Part shown: in pieces, positions 42,597 to 51,737 of the stretch | Numbering within the stretch: position 1 is the stretch's first letter | How the letters are laid out: each line of letters begins with the position of its first letter | Source of the DNA: Haloarcula sp. DT43 | GTDB lineage: Archaea > Halobacteriota > Halobacteria > Halobacteriales > Haloarculaceae | Assembly: GCF_037078405.1 (NCBI RefSeq) | Contig: NZ_JAYMGZ010000004.1 | Location: 538,097 to 602,096 of the forward strand | Length of the DNA stretch: 64,000 nucleotides | Direction: 5' to 3' | Program-made: the position numbers and the translations under genes | The notes under the pieces: generated by a model | What the model was told of the DNA's origin: nothing | Databases searched by the model: none | Seen by the model: only the letters and a program-made list of their open reading frames with translations

Positions 42597-44390
42597 ATGG
42601 TCCTCTCGGACGTTTTGCTCGCCCCGCTGGGACTGGCCGCCCTCCTCCTGGCCCTCCCGATAGTGGTGCTGTACCTCATCCGCCCTGACCCACAGGAGGT
42701 CACCCTGCCGACGTTCCAGTTTCTCGTCGCCGGGGAACGCCAGCAGTCGGCGACGCCGTTTTTCGAACGCATCTCCCGCAGCCTCCTCCTGCTGTTGCAG
42801 GTGCTGGTCGTGCTGGTACTCGCCGTCGGGCTGGCGACGCCGTACGTCACCGTCTCCGAGCGGGCGACGGTCGAGGAGACGGTCGTCGTCGTGGACACGA
42901 GCGCGTCAATGGGGACCGACGCGGACGGGCAGACGCGCTTCCAGCGGGCCGTCGCGGCCGCCCGCGAGGAGGTGACCGGGACGACCTCCGTCGTCACCAC
43001 GACCGACGGCGGCGAGGTGGTGCTCCAGCGGGGCACGCCGACGGCGGCCCAGGGAACCCTGGACGGGCTCAGTCCGACGGACGCGCCGGGGGAACTCGGC
43101 GGCGCTATCTCGCAGGCGGCCTCGCTCGCCGGCGAAAACGCCAGAATCGTCGTCCTGAGCGACTTCGCGGGCGAGGAGTGGACCAGCGCGGTGACGACGG
43201 CGCGGGGCCGGGGCCTCTCGGTCGACCTCCGGCAGTTCGGCGGCGGCGGTGACGCGAACGTCGGGTTCATCGACCGGCGGTTCTCCGGCGCGGCGGTGAC
43301 GCTGTCGGTGAAAAACTACGGCGACTCGACGGTCACCCGGACCGTCCGGCTCGGCGACACGCAGCAAGAACTGCAACTCGGCCCCGACGACGTGGGCTCG
43401 GTGACGCTGCCGGTCCCGGCCGGCGGGAGCGAGGCCCGGCTCAGCCCGGGCGACAGTTTCGCCACCGACGACAGCGTCTACGTCGCCGCGCCGGCGGACG
43501 CGGCCGTCGACGTGCTGGTCCTGACGAACGACCGGAACCGCTACCTGATTACCGCGCTGTCTGTCGTCGACCGGGTGAACGTGACGGTCAGGCAGCCGCC
43601 GACGACGATTCAGGAGGGCTACGACGTCATCCTGTACAGCAACGTCGACCGGAGTTCGCTGCTCCCCGGCAACGTCGAGAGCGGGCGCACGCTGGTCTCC
43701 GACGGCGGCGGCGTCGCGGTGCTGGCACAGGACGGGCTCCCACAGCGCTACGGGGACCTCCTGCTCGTCGAGCCCGGCGAGATACGGACGGGCGCGACGG
43801 TCGGCCTGACCGAACAGACACAGCTCACCCGCGGCATCGACTTCCAGCCGCCGGACGAGTACGTCTCCGGTTCGCTGCGCTCCGGGTCCGCCCAGGTGCA
43901 ACTGGGCGACGGGACGCCGCTCATCGCCACCGAGGAGCGAAACGGCGGGCGGGTCATGTACTACGGCTACATCGAGGAGCGGTCCAGCTTCAAGTTCAAC
44001 TACCAGTACCCCGTGTTCTGGAAGCGGGCGGTGTACTACCTCGCAGACAGGGACCAGCTCCCGGACCTGAACTACGCGACCGGCGAGACCGTCCGATTCG
44101 GCAACACCACCGTCCAGGGGCCGGCCGGCTCCGTCTCCGGGCCCACGGTCCCGCTCCAGCGGGCCGGCCTCTACCGGAGCGAGAGCCGGCAGGTGAGCGC
44201 GTCGCTGCTGGACGAGAGCGAGTCCAACACCGCCGTCGAGGCGCTCGACGACCGCTCCGGGACGGCCGGGAACCTGACCCGGACCGAACGGCGGTCGGTG
44301 CCGCGGCCGCTGACCGAGTACTTCGCACTTGGCGGGCTGGTGCTCGCACTGGCCGAGGTCGGCTATCTGCGCCGTCGGGGTGACCTCTGA
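42597..44390 (+). CDS. BatA-like membrane protein with VWA domain
   Basis: A 597-residue protein. Two N-terminal membrane segments enclose a loop with TLPTFQFLVAGERQQSATPF, the BatA/DUF7408-type start. A VWA domain follows (about 90-230) with a MIDAS motif VVVDTSASMG and VLSDFAG. The middle is a beta-rich extracytoplasmic region, and one membrane segment ends the protein (YFALGGLVLALAEVGYL). BatA-like proteins work with MoxR ATPases on envelope stress or protein complex assembly. First gene of the operon; its stop overlaps the next start by 1 nt. Confidence 0.88.
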   Translation: MVLSDVLLAPLGLAALLLALPIVVLYLIRPDPQEVTLPTFQFLVAGERQQSATPFFERISRSLLLLLQVLVVLVLAVGLATPYVTVSERATVEETVVVVDTSASMGTDADGQTRFQRAVAAAREEVTGTTSVVTTTDGGEVVLQRGTPTAAQGTLDGLSPTDAPGELGGAISQAASLAGENARIVVLSDFAGEEWTSAVTTARGRGLSVDLRQFGGGGDANVGFIDRRFSGAAVTLSVKNYGDSTVTRTVRLGDTQQELQLGPDDVGSVTLPVPAGGSEARLSPGDSFATDDSVYVAAPADAAVDVLVLTNDRNRYLITALSVVDRVNVTVRQPPTTIQEGYDVILYSNVDRSSLLPGNVESGRTLVSDGGGVAVLAQDGLPQRYGDLLLVEPGEIRTGATVGLTEQTQLTRGIDFQPPDEYVSGSLRSGSAQVQLGDGTPLIATEERNGGRVMYYGYIEERSSFKFNYQYPVFWKRAVYYLADRDQLPDLNYATGETVRFGNTTVQGPAGSVSGPTVPLQRAGLYRSESRQVSASLLDESESNTAVEALDDRSGTAGNLTRTERRSVPRPLTEYFALGGLVLALAEVGYLRRRGDL

Positions 44391-46756
44391 TGGCGGTCTC
44401 CTACACCGTCGCGGAGGGGCTCACCGTCGGCGTCGAGTCCCTCTGGCCGCTGCTCGTCCTCCCGGTCGCCGTCGGCCTCCTCGTGTATCTCGTCCGGCGT
44501 GGCGAGAGCGGGCCGCGGTCGGCCTCGGACCGGAGCCGCCGGCTTCTGCTGGCCAGCCGCGTACTCATCGTCTGCCTGCTCGTCCTCGGTGCGATGGAGC
44601 CGTACACCGTCCAGACCCGCGAGACGCCGGGCGAGCCGGGCGTGACGCTGCTTTCGGACGACTCCGCCAGCATGGGCATCTATCCGAACACGACCGACGA
44701 GCTGGTGCGGGACATCGAAAACGAGGGGGTGCCGGTGACGCGGGCGACCATCGGCAGCGGGTCGACCTCGCGGCTCGGCGACGGCGTGGCGGCGAACCTC
44801 CGGGAGAACGGGACGGTCGTCGTCGTCTCCGACGGCCGGGTCACGGAGGGGCGGAGCCTGGCGGCGGCCGCCGAGGACGCCGCCGCGCTCAACGCGACCG
44901 TCCACAGCGTCACTCCCCAGTCGCCACGCACCGAGCGCGCCGTGGCGATAGCGGGGCCGTCGACGGTGAGCCGCGGCGTCCAGTCCCAGTACACCGTCTC
45001 GATGCAGGGCGTGAGCGTCCTCGAACCCGTGCCCGTGACGGTGACCGTCGACGGCGAGACCGTCACCGAGGGCGAACTCCGGCCGGACGGGACGCTCACC
45101 GTCGACCACACGTTCGAGGAGCTTGGGGCCCACCGCGTGACCGCGACGCTGTCCGGCGAGGACGAGTACGCGCGAAACGACGTGTTCTACAAGAGCGTCC
45201 GCGTCATCGAACAGCCCGACGTGCTGTACGTCTCGCAGGGCCAGTACCCGCTGCGGGGTTACCTCGATTCGCTGTACAACGTCTCGACGGCCTCGTCAGT
45301 GCCAGCTGACCTCGGCGACTACGCCGCCGTCGTCATGCAGGACACGCCGGCGGGCAACGTCGGGAACGCCACCGCACTGCAGGAGTACGTCATCGACGGC
45401 GGCGGGCTGGTCGTCGCCGGCGGGGAGAACGCCTACGAGAACGGCGGCTACGAGACGTCACCGGTGGCCTCGATGCTCCCGGTCCGGGTCGGGAACGCGA
45501 CCGGCGGCGAGTCCAACATCGTCGTCCTCGTCGACGTCTCCGGCAGCGCCGAGGGCGGCCTCTCGATACAGAAGGCCGTCGCCTTGGACGTGCTCGACCA
45601 GCTCGGCGACGAGAACCGGGTCGGCGTCGTCGCGTTCAACTACAACGCCTACCGCGTCTCGGAGCTGCAACCGCTCGGACAGAACCGGGCCGAGACCGCC
45701 GACAGGATACGCCGGCTGGAAAGCGGCGGCGCGACGGACATCGCCGTCGGGCTCCAGGGGGCCGACGAACTGCTGGGCGACCGCGAGGGGACGATAATCC
45801 TGCTCAGTGACGGCCAAGACCGGCTCGGCCCGCCCGCGGCCGTCGCCAACCAACTGGGCCGGGAGGGGACGCGCGTCATCTCTGTCGGCGTCGGCAGGCG
45901 GGTCGGCGTCGCGACCCTGCGCCAGATAGCCAGCGAGTCCGGCGGCTCGTACTTCGCCGCCGACGAGACCGAGCGGCTGCGGCTCCTCTTTGGCGGCACC
46001 TCGCGGCGCTACCAGGGTGAGAACCTCACTATCGTCACGGAGAACACGTTCATCACCTCGGGCGTCGAGCTGACGGCGAACCCCGGCCAGGCCAACAACG
46101 TCCAGGTCAAGCCCGGGGCCGACTATCAGGTCGCCACCGCGGACGGGAAGCCGGCCATCGCCTCCTGGCGGTTCGGGCTGGGACGGGTCGTCTCTATCAC
46201 CGCCTACGACTCGGACAACACGATGGGTGGTCTGCTCGACCGGCCCGACTCGCTGGTCGTCACGAAGTCGGTCAACTACGCCGTCGGCGACCCGACCCGC
46301 ACCCAGACCGGCGTCACGGCGGTCGGCGACGCCAGGGTCGGGAGTCCGACGACGCTGACATACCGGGGCGACAGCCGTCCGGAGGCGGCGGACGTGTCCT
46401 TCCGGCAGGTCGGCGACGGCCGCTATCGCGGCGAGTTCACGCCCCGAGAGGCGGGATACCGGACGGTGCTTGACACCGAGTACGCGGCGAACTACCCCGT
46501 CGAGTACGGCGCGTTCGGGCCGAGCGACAGCCTCGACGCGCTCGTCGAGGCGACGGGCGGGCAGACCTTCAGTCCGAGCCAGGGCGAGCAGATAGCCAGC
46601 GAGGCGCGCCAGAAATCCACCCGCGTCCGCACCGTCCGAGACACCTGGGACTGGGTCGCCCTGCTCGGGGCGCTCTTGCTTTTCACCGGCGAGGTGGTCG
46701 CCCGCCGTGTTCAAGTGTACCGCGGCCGCACCTCCCTGGAGAGTGGTCTCCCGTGA
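44390..46756 (+). CDS. Large membrane-anchored VWA protein
   Basis: A 788-residue protein with two N-terminal membrane segments, a first degenerate VWA-like region (LLSDDSASMGIYPN, about residues 84-180), a beta-sandwich region, then a second complete VWA domain around residues 375-545 (VVLVDVSGSAEGG, SGGATDIAVGLQ, ILLSDGQD). A C-terminal membrane segment (WVALLGALLLFTGEVVARRV) ends it. Its overall plan is like bacterial glutamine-amidotransferase-like VWA proteins beside MoxR. Most of it probably faces outside. It overlaps both neighbours. Confidence 0.88.
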   Translation: MAVSYTVAEGLTVGVESLWPLLVLPVAVGLLVYLVRRGESGPRSASDRSRRLLLASRVLIVCLLVLGAMEPYTVQTRETPGEPGVTLLSDDSASMGIYPNTTDELVRDIENEGVPVTRATIGSGSTSRLGDGVAANLRENGTVVVVSDGRVTEGRSLAAAAEDAAALNATVHSVTPQSPRTERAVAIAGPSTVSRGVQSQYTVSMQGVSVLEPVPVTVTVDGETVTEGELRPDGTLTVDHTFEELGAHRVTATLSGEDEYARNDVFYKSVRVIEQPDVLYVSQGQYPLRGYLDSLYNVSTASSVPADLGDYAAVVMQDTPAGNVGNATALQEYVIDGGGLVVAGGENAYENGGYETSPVASMLPVRVGNATGGESNIVVLVDVSGSAEGGLSIQKAVALDVLDQLGDENRVGVVAFNYNAYRVSELQPLGQNRAETADRIRRLESGGATDIAVGLQGADELLGDREGTIILLSDGQDRLGPPAAVANQLGREGTRVISVGVGRRVGVATLRQIASESGGSYFAADETERLRLLFGGTSRRYQGENLTIVTENTFITSGVELTANPGQANNVQVKPGADYQVATADGKPAIASWRFGLGRVVSITAYDSDNTMGGLLDRPDSLVVTKSVNYAVGDPTRTQTGVTAVGDARVGSPTTLTYRGDSRPEAADVSFRQVGDGRYRGEFTPREAGYRTVLDTEYAANYPVEYGAFGPSDSLDALVEATGGQTFSPSQGEQIASEARQKSTRVRTVRDTWDWVALLGALLLFTGEVVARRVQVYRGRTSLESGLP

Positions 46757-47412
46757 GCGCAATCGGCCGGCGCATCAACGTCGGACTCGTCGTGTTCGTC
46801 GTCCTCTCGATGGTCGGCACCGGCGGCACGACGGTGCTGTACCAGGACTCGGCGAGCGAACTCCGTTCACAGAACCAACAGCTCCGCCAGCAAAACGCCG
46901 AGCTTCGGGGGACCCTCGACGACACCAGAAGCGAACTGGAGTCGACGCGAACGCAGGTCACCGAACTCGAAGAGCAACTGGAGACGCGGTCGGAGGACGT
47001 CGACCAGGTCGCGACCAACCTGAACCAGACGGAGTCACAGTTGAACGCCACGGAGAGCCAACTATCCGAGACCCGGCAGTCGCTCCGGGAGAGCCGGAAC
47101 AGGGTCGAGGAGCTGGAGGGGACTGTTTCTGACCTTCGGGACGAGCGGGACGACCTGCAGGACGATGTCGACGACCTCGAATCGACGGTCGGCGACCTGG
47201 AGAGCGAGAACGAGGAGCTGGAAGACGAGCGCGACGAGCTGGAGGACCAGGTGTCCGACCTGCAGGACGACATCGACAACCTGGAATCACGGATACGCTC
47301 CCTCGAAAACGACATCCAGGACCTCGAAGACCAGAACGAGGCGCTGGAAGACGACATCGAGACCATCTGCAACCGGATGGAGACGCCGGACCCGACCTGT
47401 GAGGACTACTGA
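46753..47412 (+). CDS. Membrane-anchored coiled-coil protein
   Basis: A 219-residue protein: an N-terminal anchor (RRINVGLVVFVVLSMVGTGG) followed by an almost continuous heptad coiled coil of about 170 residues rich in Glu, Asp, Leu and Gln (QQNAELRGTLDDTRSELEST and onward). It ends with two Cys (ICNRMETPDPTCEDY). The coil could span about 25 nm and dimerise. It starts with GTG overlapping the previous stop (GTGA) and is part of the MoxR operon; no homologue family is recognised. Confidence 0.85.
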   Translation: MSAIGRRINVGLVVFVVLSMVGTGGTTVLYQDSASELRSQNQQLRQQNAELRGTLDDTRSELESTRTQVTELEEQLETRSEDVDQVATNLNQTESQLNATESQLSETRQSLRESRNRVEELEGTVSDLRDERDDLQDDVDDLESTVGDLESENEELEDERDELEDQVSDLQDDIDNLESRIRSLENDIQDLEDQNEALEDDIETICNRMETPDPTCEDY

Positions 47413-48356
47413 TGACTGACCCGGACACCAACGACGGCGAGGACGCTGCCGCGAGCGACCGAACGCAGGCCCGCGAGCGCATGGCCGCGGCCATCGCTGA
47501 GGTCAGGCGCGAGGGCAAGAAGGCGGCGTTCGTCTACGCCGTCGTCGACGCGATGTTGCTCTTTCTGCTCGTGAACATCCTCCTGACGGTGCTCTCGCCG
47601 GCCGAACTCCCGACACAGCTGTCGGTGCCCGCGGCGGTGACCGAGCCGGTCGGGACGGCCGTCGGCCGCTCGCTCTCGGGGCTGTCGCTCCCGACTGGCG
47701 CGGTCGTCGGGAGCGTCGCCGGCGCGGCCTGGCTCGTCGGCGAGTACCTGTACCGCGCCCGCCGTCCCCTCGTCGAGCAGTTCGAGGCGGCGAACCCGGG
47801 CGTGGCCGAGGCGCTCCGGACCGCCCGGGACGCGGTCGAGGACGGGGCCGAGACGCGGATGGCCGCCAGACTCTACGAGGACGTCCTCGACGGCCTGAAG
47901 CAGAGTTCGAGCGTCGCCCTCGTCGACAGCCGGCGGCTCGTCGGGACGCTCGTTGTCGTCGTCCTGTTGAGTCTGGCGACGGTGCAGGTGGCGGTCGTCG
48001 ACGTCGGCCTGCTGGACCGCGACCCGGCCGAGACGGAGTCGCCGACCGACCGGCCCAGCAGGTACGAGGGACTGGAGGACGGCGACGCGATACTCGGTGA
48101 CAGCGAGGACGTCCAGGCCGGCGACGAGAACCTCACCGCCCAGATAGATTCGACCGGCGGCGAGGAGGAACTCGACCGGAGCCAGTCGTTCCCGCCGTCG
48201 CCGGACACCGGGGGGCCGGGGAGTGGCAGCGGCGCGGTCGACAGCCAGCAGGCCGGCTTCGCCGGTCAGGAAGACGTCGAGGACGCGGACCTCATCCGCG
48301 AGTACAACCTCAGGATTCGAGAGCAAGACCCGGAGGACGAGGACACCGACCCATGA
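47412..48356 (+). CDS. Membrane protein of the MoxR operon, unknown family
   Basis: A 314-residue protein. A basic cytoplasmic start is followed by membrane segments near residues 38-62, 95-115 and 172-195, and then a 110-residue acidic, disordered C-terminal tail (Asp/Glu/Gly/Ser rich). I recognise no domain with certainty. It overlaps the coiled-coil gene by 1 nt and moxR by 4 nt, so it is likely a structural part of the MoxR/VWA complex. Confidence 0.78.
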   Translation: MTDPDTNDGEDAAASDRTQARERMAAAIAEVRREGKKAAFVYAVVDAMLLFLLVNILLTVLSPAELPTQLSVPAAVTEPVGTAVGRSLSGLSLPTGAVVGSVAGAAWLVGEYLYRARRPLVEQFEAANPGVAEALRTARDAVEDGAETRMAARLYEDVLDGLKQSSSVALVDSRRLVGTLVVVVLLSLATVQVAVVDVGLLDRDPAETESPTDRPSRYEGLEDGDAILGDSEDVQAGDENLTAQIDSTGGEEELDRSQSFPPSPDTGGPGSGSGAVDSQQAGFAGQEDVEDADLIREYNLRIREQDPEDEDTDP

Positions 48357-49294
48357 GCCCAGAGCAAGACATCGACGAACTACAGCGGAAGATAGCGAAC
48401 GCACGTGAACAGATAGGGACGCGCATCGTCGGCCAGGAGGAGGTACTGGAGCAACTGCTCGTCTGTATCCTGGCCGACGGCAACGCCCTGCTCGAATCGA
48501 ACCCGGGGCTGGGGAAGACGACGATGGTCCGGACCGTCGCAGAGGTGACGGACCTCCAGTTCTCCCGCATCCAGAACACCCCCGACCTGATGCCCTCGGA
48601 CATCACGGGGACCGAAATCATCCGGGAGACAGACAGCGGTCGCGAGTTCGTCTTCGAGAAGGGGCCGGTGTTCGCAAACGTCGTCCTGGCCGACGAAATC
48701 AACCGGGCGACACCGAAGACACAGGCCGCGCTGCTGGAAGCGATGCAGGAGAAGCAGGTGACCGCCGCGGGCGAGACCTACGAACTGCCCCGTCCCTTCT
48801 TCATCCTGGCGACCCAGAACCCCATCGACCAGTCGGGGACCTACGCGCTGCCGGAGGCCCAGACCGACCGCTTCATGCTGAAACTGCTGGTCGACTACCC
48901 CGACTACGAGGAGGAGCGGACAATCGTCGACATGTACACCGCCGGGGCCGAACAGGTGCCGGTCGAGCGGTCGCTGACCCGCTCGGAGATTCAGGAGATA
49001 CAGCAACTGGTCCGCGAGATGCCCATCGCCGACGACCTGCGCGACCGGGCGGTCCAGCTCGTTCGCCGGACCCGGGAGGCCGAGGACATCGAGTTCGGAG
49101 CCAGCCCGCGAGCGAGCATGGCGCTCGTCCAGACGGCGAAGGCGCGGGCGTTCCTCCGGGGCCGCTCCCACGTCACGGGCGAGGACATCGAAGCGCTGGC
49201 CGCGCCCGTCCTCCGCCACCGGATTATCGTGGACTTCCGGGCCGAGCGGGAGGGCCGGACGGCTGACGACCTCGTCGCGTCGCTGCTGGAATGA
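48353..49294 (+). CDS. MoxR-family AAA+ ATPase
   Basis: A 313-residue MoxR ATPase. Walker A is LESNPGLGKTTMVRT, Walker B is VVLADEINRATPKTQAALLE, sensor 1 lies in FFILATQNPIDQSGTYALPE, and the arginine finger region is EAQTDRFMLKL. MoxR ATPases act as chaperones together with VWA-domain partners through MIDAS metal sites. Such partners are encoded just upstream, with DUF58 just downstream. Its stop overlaps an 18-codon ORF (ATGA) that leads to the DUF58 gene. Confidence 0.95.
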   Translation: MSPEQDIDELQRKIANAREQIGTRIVGQEEVLEQLLVCILADGNALLESNPGLGKTTMVRTVAEVTDLQFSRIQNTPDLMPSDITGTEIIRETDSGREFVFEKGPVFANVVLADEINRATPKTQAALLEAMQEKQVTAAGETYELPRPFFILATQNPIDQSGTYALPEAQTDRFMLKLLVDYPDYEEERTIVDMYTAGAEQVPVERSLTRSEIQEIQQLVREMPIADDLRDRAVQLVRRTREAEDIEFGASPRASMALVQTAKARAFLRGRSHVTGEDIEALAAPVLRHRIIVDFRAEREGRTADDLVASLLE

Positions 49295-49347
49295 CCCGCT
49301 CACGGACTGCGGGTCGGCCGGCGGACGGGCGGGAGGGCCAGCCGTGA
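49291..49347 (+). CDS. 18-codon bridge ORF between moxR and the DUF58 gene
   Basis: The ATG at 49291 overlaps the moxR stop (ATGA). The frame encodes MTRSRTAGRPADGREGQP and stops at 49345-49347, overlapping the GTG start of the DUF58 gene (GTGA). It thus fills the 49-nt gap so that ribosomes could terminate and reinitiate twice without leaving the message. A GGAGG near its end (49332-49336) may also serve the GTG. Confidence 0.42.
   Translation: MTRSRTAGRPADGREGQP
49332..49336 (+). promoter_or_regulatory. Shine-Dalgarno before the DUF58 GTG start
   Basis: GGAGG lies 7 nt upstream of the GTG at 49344, a strong SD that supports this non-ATG start. Confidence 0.5.
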
Positions 49348-50210
49348 CTATCGAGCCGGACTTCTTGGACGAACTCGGCCGGTTCACCGCCGCCCTGAAC
49401 CGCCAGACGACCTCGATACGACAGGGCGACCAGGAATCCCCGCGGGTCGGCGAGGGGCTCACGTTCAGCGACTACCGGCGGTACTCGCCGGGCGACGACA
49501 CGCGGCGCATCGACTGGAAACTGTTCGCCCGGACGGAGGAGTACTTCATCAAGCAGTACGAGGAGGAGCGGAGCCTGACGGTCCACCTGCTCGTCGACAC
49601 GAGCGCGTCGATGGACTACGGCGAGGCGGCGAGCCACAAGTTCGAGTACGCAGCAAAGCTCGGGCTCGGGTTCGCCTACCTCACCGCGGAGGAGAACAAC
49701 GACTTCCGGTTCTGTACGTTCCGCGACCGGGTCGAGCGAATCGACACCGGGCAATCGAACCGCGGCGAGATACTCTCGCTCATCGACCAGCTGAACGAGA
49801 TGTCGCCGGCGGGGACGGCCGACTTCGAGTCGGCGCTGGAAGCGTACGCCGAACGCATCCGCTCGCGCTCGCTCGTCGTCGTGTTCAGTGACTGCCTGAC
49901 CGACCCGGAAGCCCTCGAATCCGGGGTGGCCGCGCTCGCGCGCAACGACGCCGACGTGTTGCTGGTCCGCGTGGTCGCACCGGGCGAACGCGACCCCGGC
50001 GTCGTCGGCGACGTACTGTTTGCCGACCCCGAGAGCGACGAGAAACGGCGGTCGTATTTCAGCGGCTCGCTGGCAGAGACCTACCAGTCGCGGCTCGACG
50101 CCCACATCGACTCGGTGTCCAACCGCGTGACTGCGCTGGGGGCGGACCACGTGCTGGTCGATACCGGCGAGGACTACTTCGACTCGTTTGCGAGCGTCTG
50201 GCTGCAGTAG
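49344..50210 (+). CDS. DUF58 domain protein
   Basis: A 288-residue protein of the DUF58 family, a VWA-like fold that accompanies MoxR ATPases. The DUF58 signature is clear: YRRYSPGDDTRRIDWKLFAR near residues 45-65, followed by VWA-type motifs HLLVDTSASMDYG and VVFSDCL. No membrane segment is visible, unlike many bacterial members. The GTG start at 49344 is supported by an SD. It is the last gene of the operon and converges on pyrI. Confidence 0.92.
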   Translation: MTIEPDFLDELGRFTAALNRQTTSIRQGDQESPRVGEGLTFSDYRRYSPGDDTRRIDWKLFARTEEYFIKQYEEERSLTVHLLVDTSASMDYGEAASHKFEYAAKLGLGFAYLTAEENNDFRFCTFRDRVERIDTGQSNRGEILSLIDQLNEMSPAGTADFESALEAYAERIRSRSLVVVFSDCLTDPEALESGVAALARNDADVLLVRVVAPGERDPGVVGDVLFADPESDEKRRSYFSGSLAETYQSRLDAHIDSVSNRVTALGADHVLVDTGEDYFDSFASVWLQ

Positions 50211-50215
50211 GCGGC

Positions 50216-50680
50216 CTACTCCGCGAGGATGTGTGCCGGCAGGTCGTCGCGGATAATCGTGTCGCAGTACTCACACCGGACGCCGTCGTCGCCGACGGCG
50301 AAGCGCGAGTCGACGGGTTCGTCCTCGGTCGTGATGCAGTTGTGGTTCGGACACTCGAGGACGCCCTCGACGACAGAGGGGCGCTCGACGCGGCGCTTCT
50401 CGACGACCGCGTAGTCGCGGATGATGTTGATGGTCGCGGCGGGCGCGATGAGCGAGAGCACGTCCACCTCGTTCTGTGAGAGTTCGCGACCCTCGACCTT
50501 GACCACGTCCTTGTGGCCCAGGCGGTCCGAGGGCATGTTCATGGCGACCGAGACGGAGTCGCCGCTGGTGCCGTCGATGCCGAGGATAGCGAGGACGTTC
50601 AGCGCCTGACCGCCGGCGATGTGGTCGATGACGGTGCCGTTGCGAATCTTCGAGACGCGGAGTTGCTGGTCGTCGCTCAT
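50216..50680 (-). CDS. pyrI: Aspartate carbamoyltransferase regulatory subunit
   Basis: A 154-residue PyrI. The N-terminal allosteric domain contains [15 protein letters not shown] and [11 protein letters not shown]; the C-terminal zinc domain has four Cys in CPNHNC and CEYC. It binds nucleotides and regulates PyrB. Its ATG overlaps the pyrB stop by 4 nt (50677-50680). Confidence 0.96.
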   Translation of the reverse strand: MSDDQQLRVSKIRNGTVIDHIAGGQALNVLAILGIDGTSGDSVSVAMNMPSDRLGHKDVVKVEGRELSQNEVDVLSLIAPAATINIIRDYAVVEKRRVERPSVVEGVLECPNHNCITTEDEPVDSRFAVGDDGVRCEYCDTIIRDDLPAHILAE

Positions 50681-51591
50681 TGGTCGCCTCCGAGTATCAG
50701 GTCGAGCAGGGCCATCCGCACCGGGACGCCGTTGTGGGCCTGCTGGAAGTACTGCGCGTGGGTGGTCTCGTCGACGTCGTGGGCAATCTCGTCGACGCGC
50801 GGGAGCGGGTGCATCACGGTCAGGTCGTCCTTGGCCGCCGCAAGCGTGTCGGCGTCGATCTGGTACTGGCCGGCGACCTCGCGGTACTCGCTCTCGTCGG
50901 GGAACCGCTCGGCCTGGATGCGCGTCACGTAGAGCACGTCCAGTTCCGGGAGAATCTCGTCGAGTTCGGTGTGCTCGCGGATACCCGCGCCGGCCTCGTG
51001 GAGGTCGTAGCGGACCGACCGCGGGAGCTGGAGCGACTCGGGGCTGATGAAGTGCTGGCTGGCGTCGACGGTCGTGAGCGCGTGCGCCAGCGAGTGGACC
51101 GTCCGGCCGTACTTCAGGTCGCCCATGATACCGATAGTCAGGTCGTCGAAGCCGGCGTTCTCCCGGATGGTGTAGAGGTCGAGCAGCGTCTGTGTCGGGT
51201 GCTGGCCGGCCCCGTCGCCGGCGTTGACGAGCGGCACGTCGACGAACTCGCTCGCCATCTTCGCCGACCCCTCCATGGGGTGGCGGAGCACGAGCGCGTC
51301 GGTGTACCCCTCGACGACGCGGACGGTGTCGGCCAGCGACTCGCCCTTCTTGACGCTCGAGGATTCGACCGAGCCCATGTCGACGATGTCGCCGCCCAGG
51401 CGCTTCATCGCCGTGGTGAAGCTCATCTTCGTCCGGGTGCTCGGCTCGAAAAAGAGCATGCCGAGCAGCGTGTCGCTGTGCCGGTCCGCGAAGGCCCCCG
51501 GGTCAGCCGCGATGTCGGCCGCGTGGTCGAGCACCGTCTCGATGTCGCCCCGCGAGAGTTGTTTCGCGCTGATGATGTGGTCGTGCCGCAT
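50677..51591 (-). CDS. pyrB: Aspartate carbamoyltransferase catalytic subunit
   Basis: A 304-residue PyrB catalysing carbamoyl phosphate plus aspartate to carbamoyl aspartate, the first committed step of pyrimidine synthesis. Motifs: [14 protein letters not shown] (carbamoyl phosphate site), [27 protein letters not shown] and [11 protein letters not shown]. It forms an operon with pyrI. Confidence 0.97.
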   Translation of the reverse strand: MRHDHIISAKQLSRGDIETVLDHAADIAADPGAFADRHSDTLLGMLFFEPSTRTKMSFTTAMKRLGGDIVDMGSVESSSVKKGESLADTVRVVEGYTDALVLRHPMEGSAKMASEFVDVPLVNAGDGAGQHPTQTLLDLYTIRENAGFDDLTIGIMGDLKYGRTVHSLAHALTTVDASQHFISPESLQLPRSVRYDLHEAGAGIREHTELDEILPELDVLYVTRIQAERFPDESEYREVAGQYQIDADTLAAAKDDLTVMHPLPRVDEIAHDVDETTHAQYFQQAHNGVPVRMALLDLILGGDQ

Positions 51592-51737
51592 TTCACTCGA
51601 TACCGCGCTCCGGACGGTCTTGAATCCCCCGACACGGGAACAGGGCTCTCGGGCGTGCCCGAACGTCGGCCGGCGGGGCCGGGATACGGCGGAAAACGAG
51701 CGGGGCGAAACCGACCCGACGGCCGGCCAGCGCCCTG

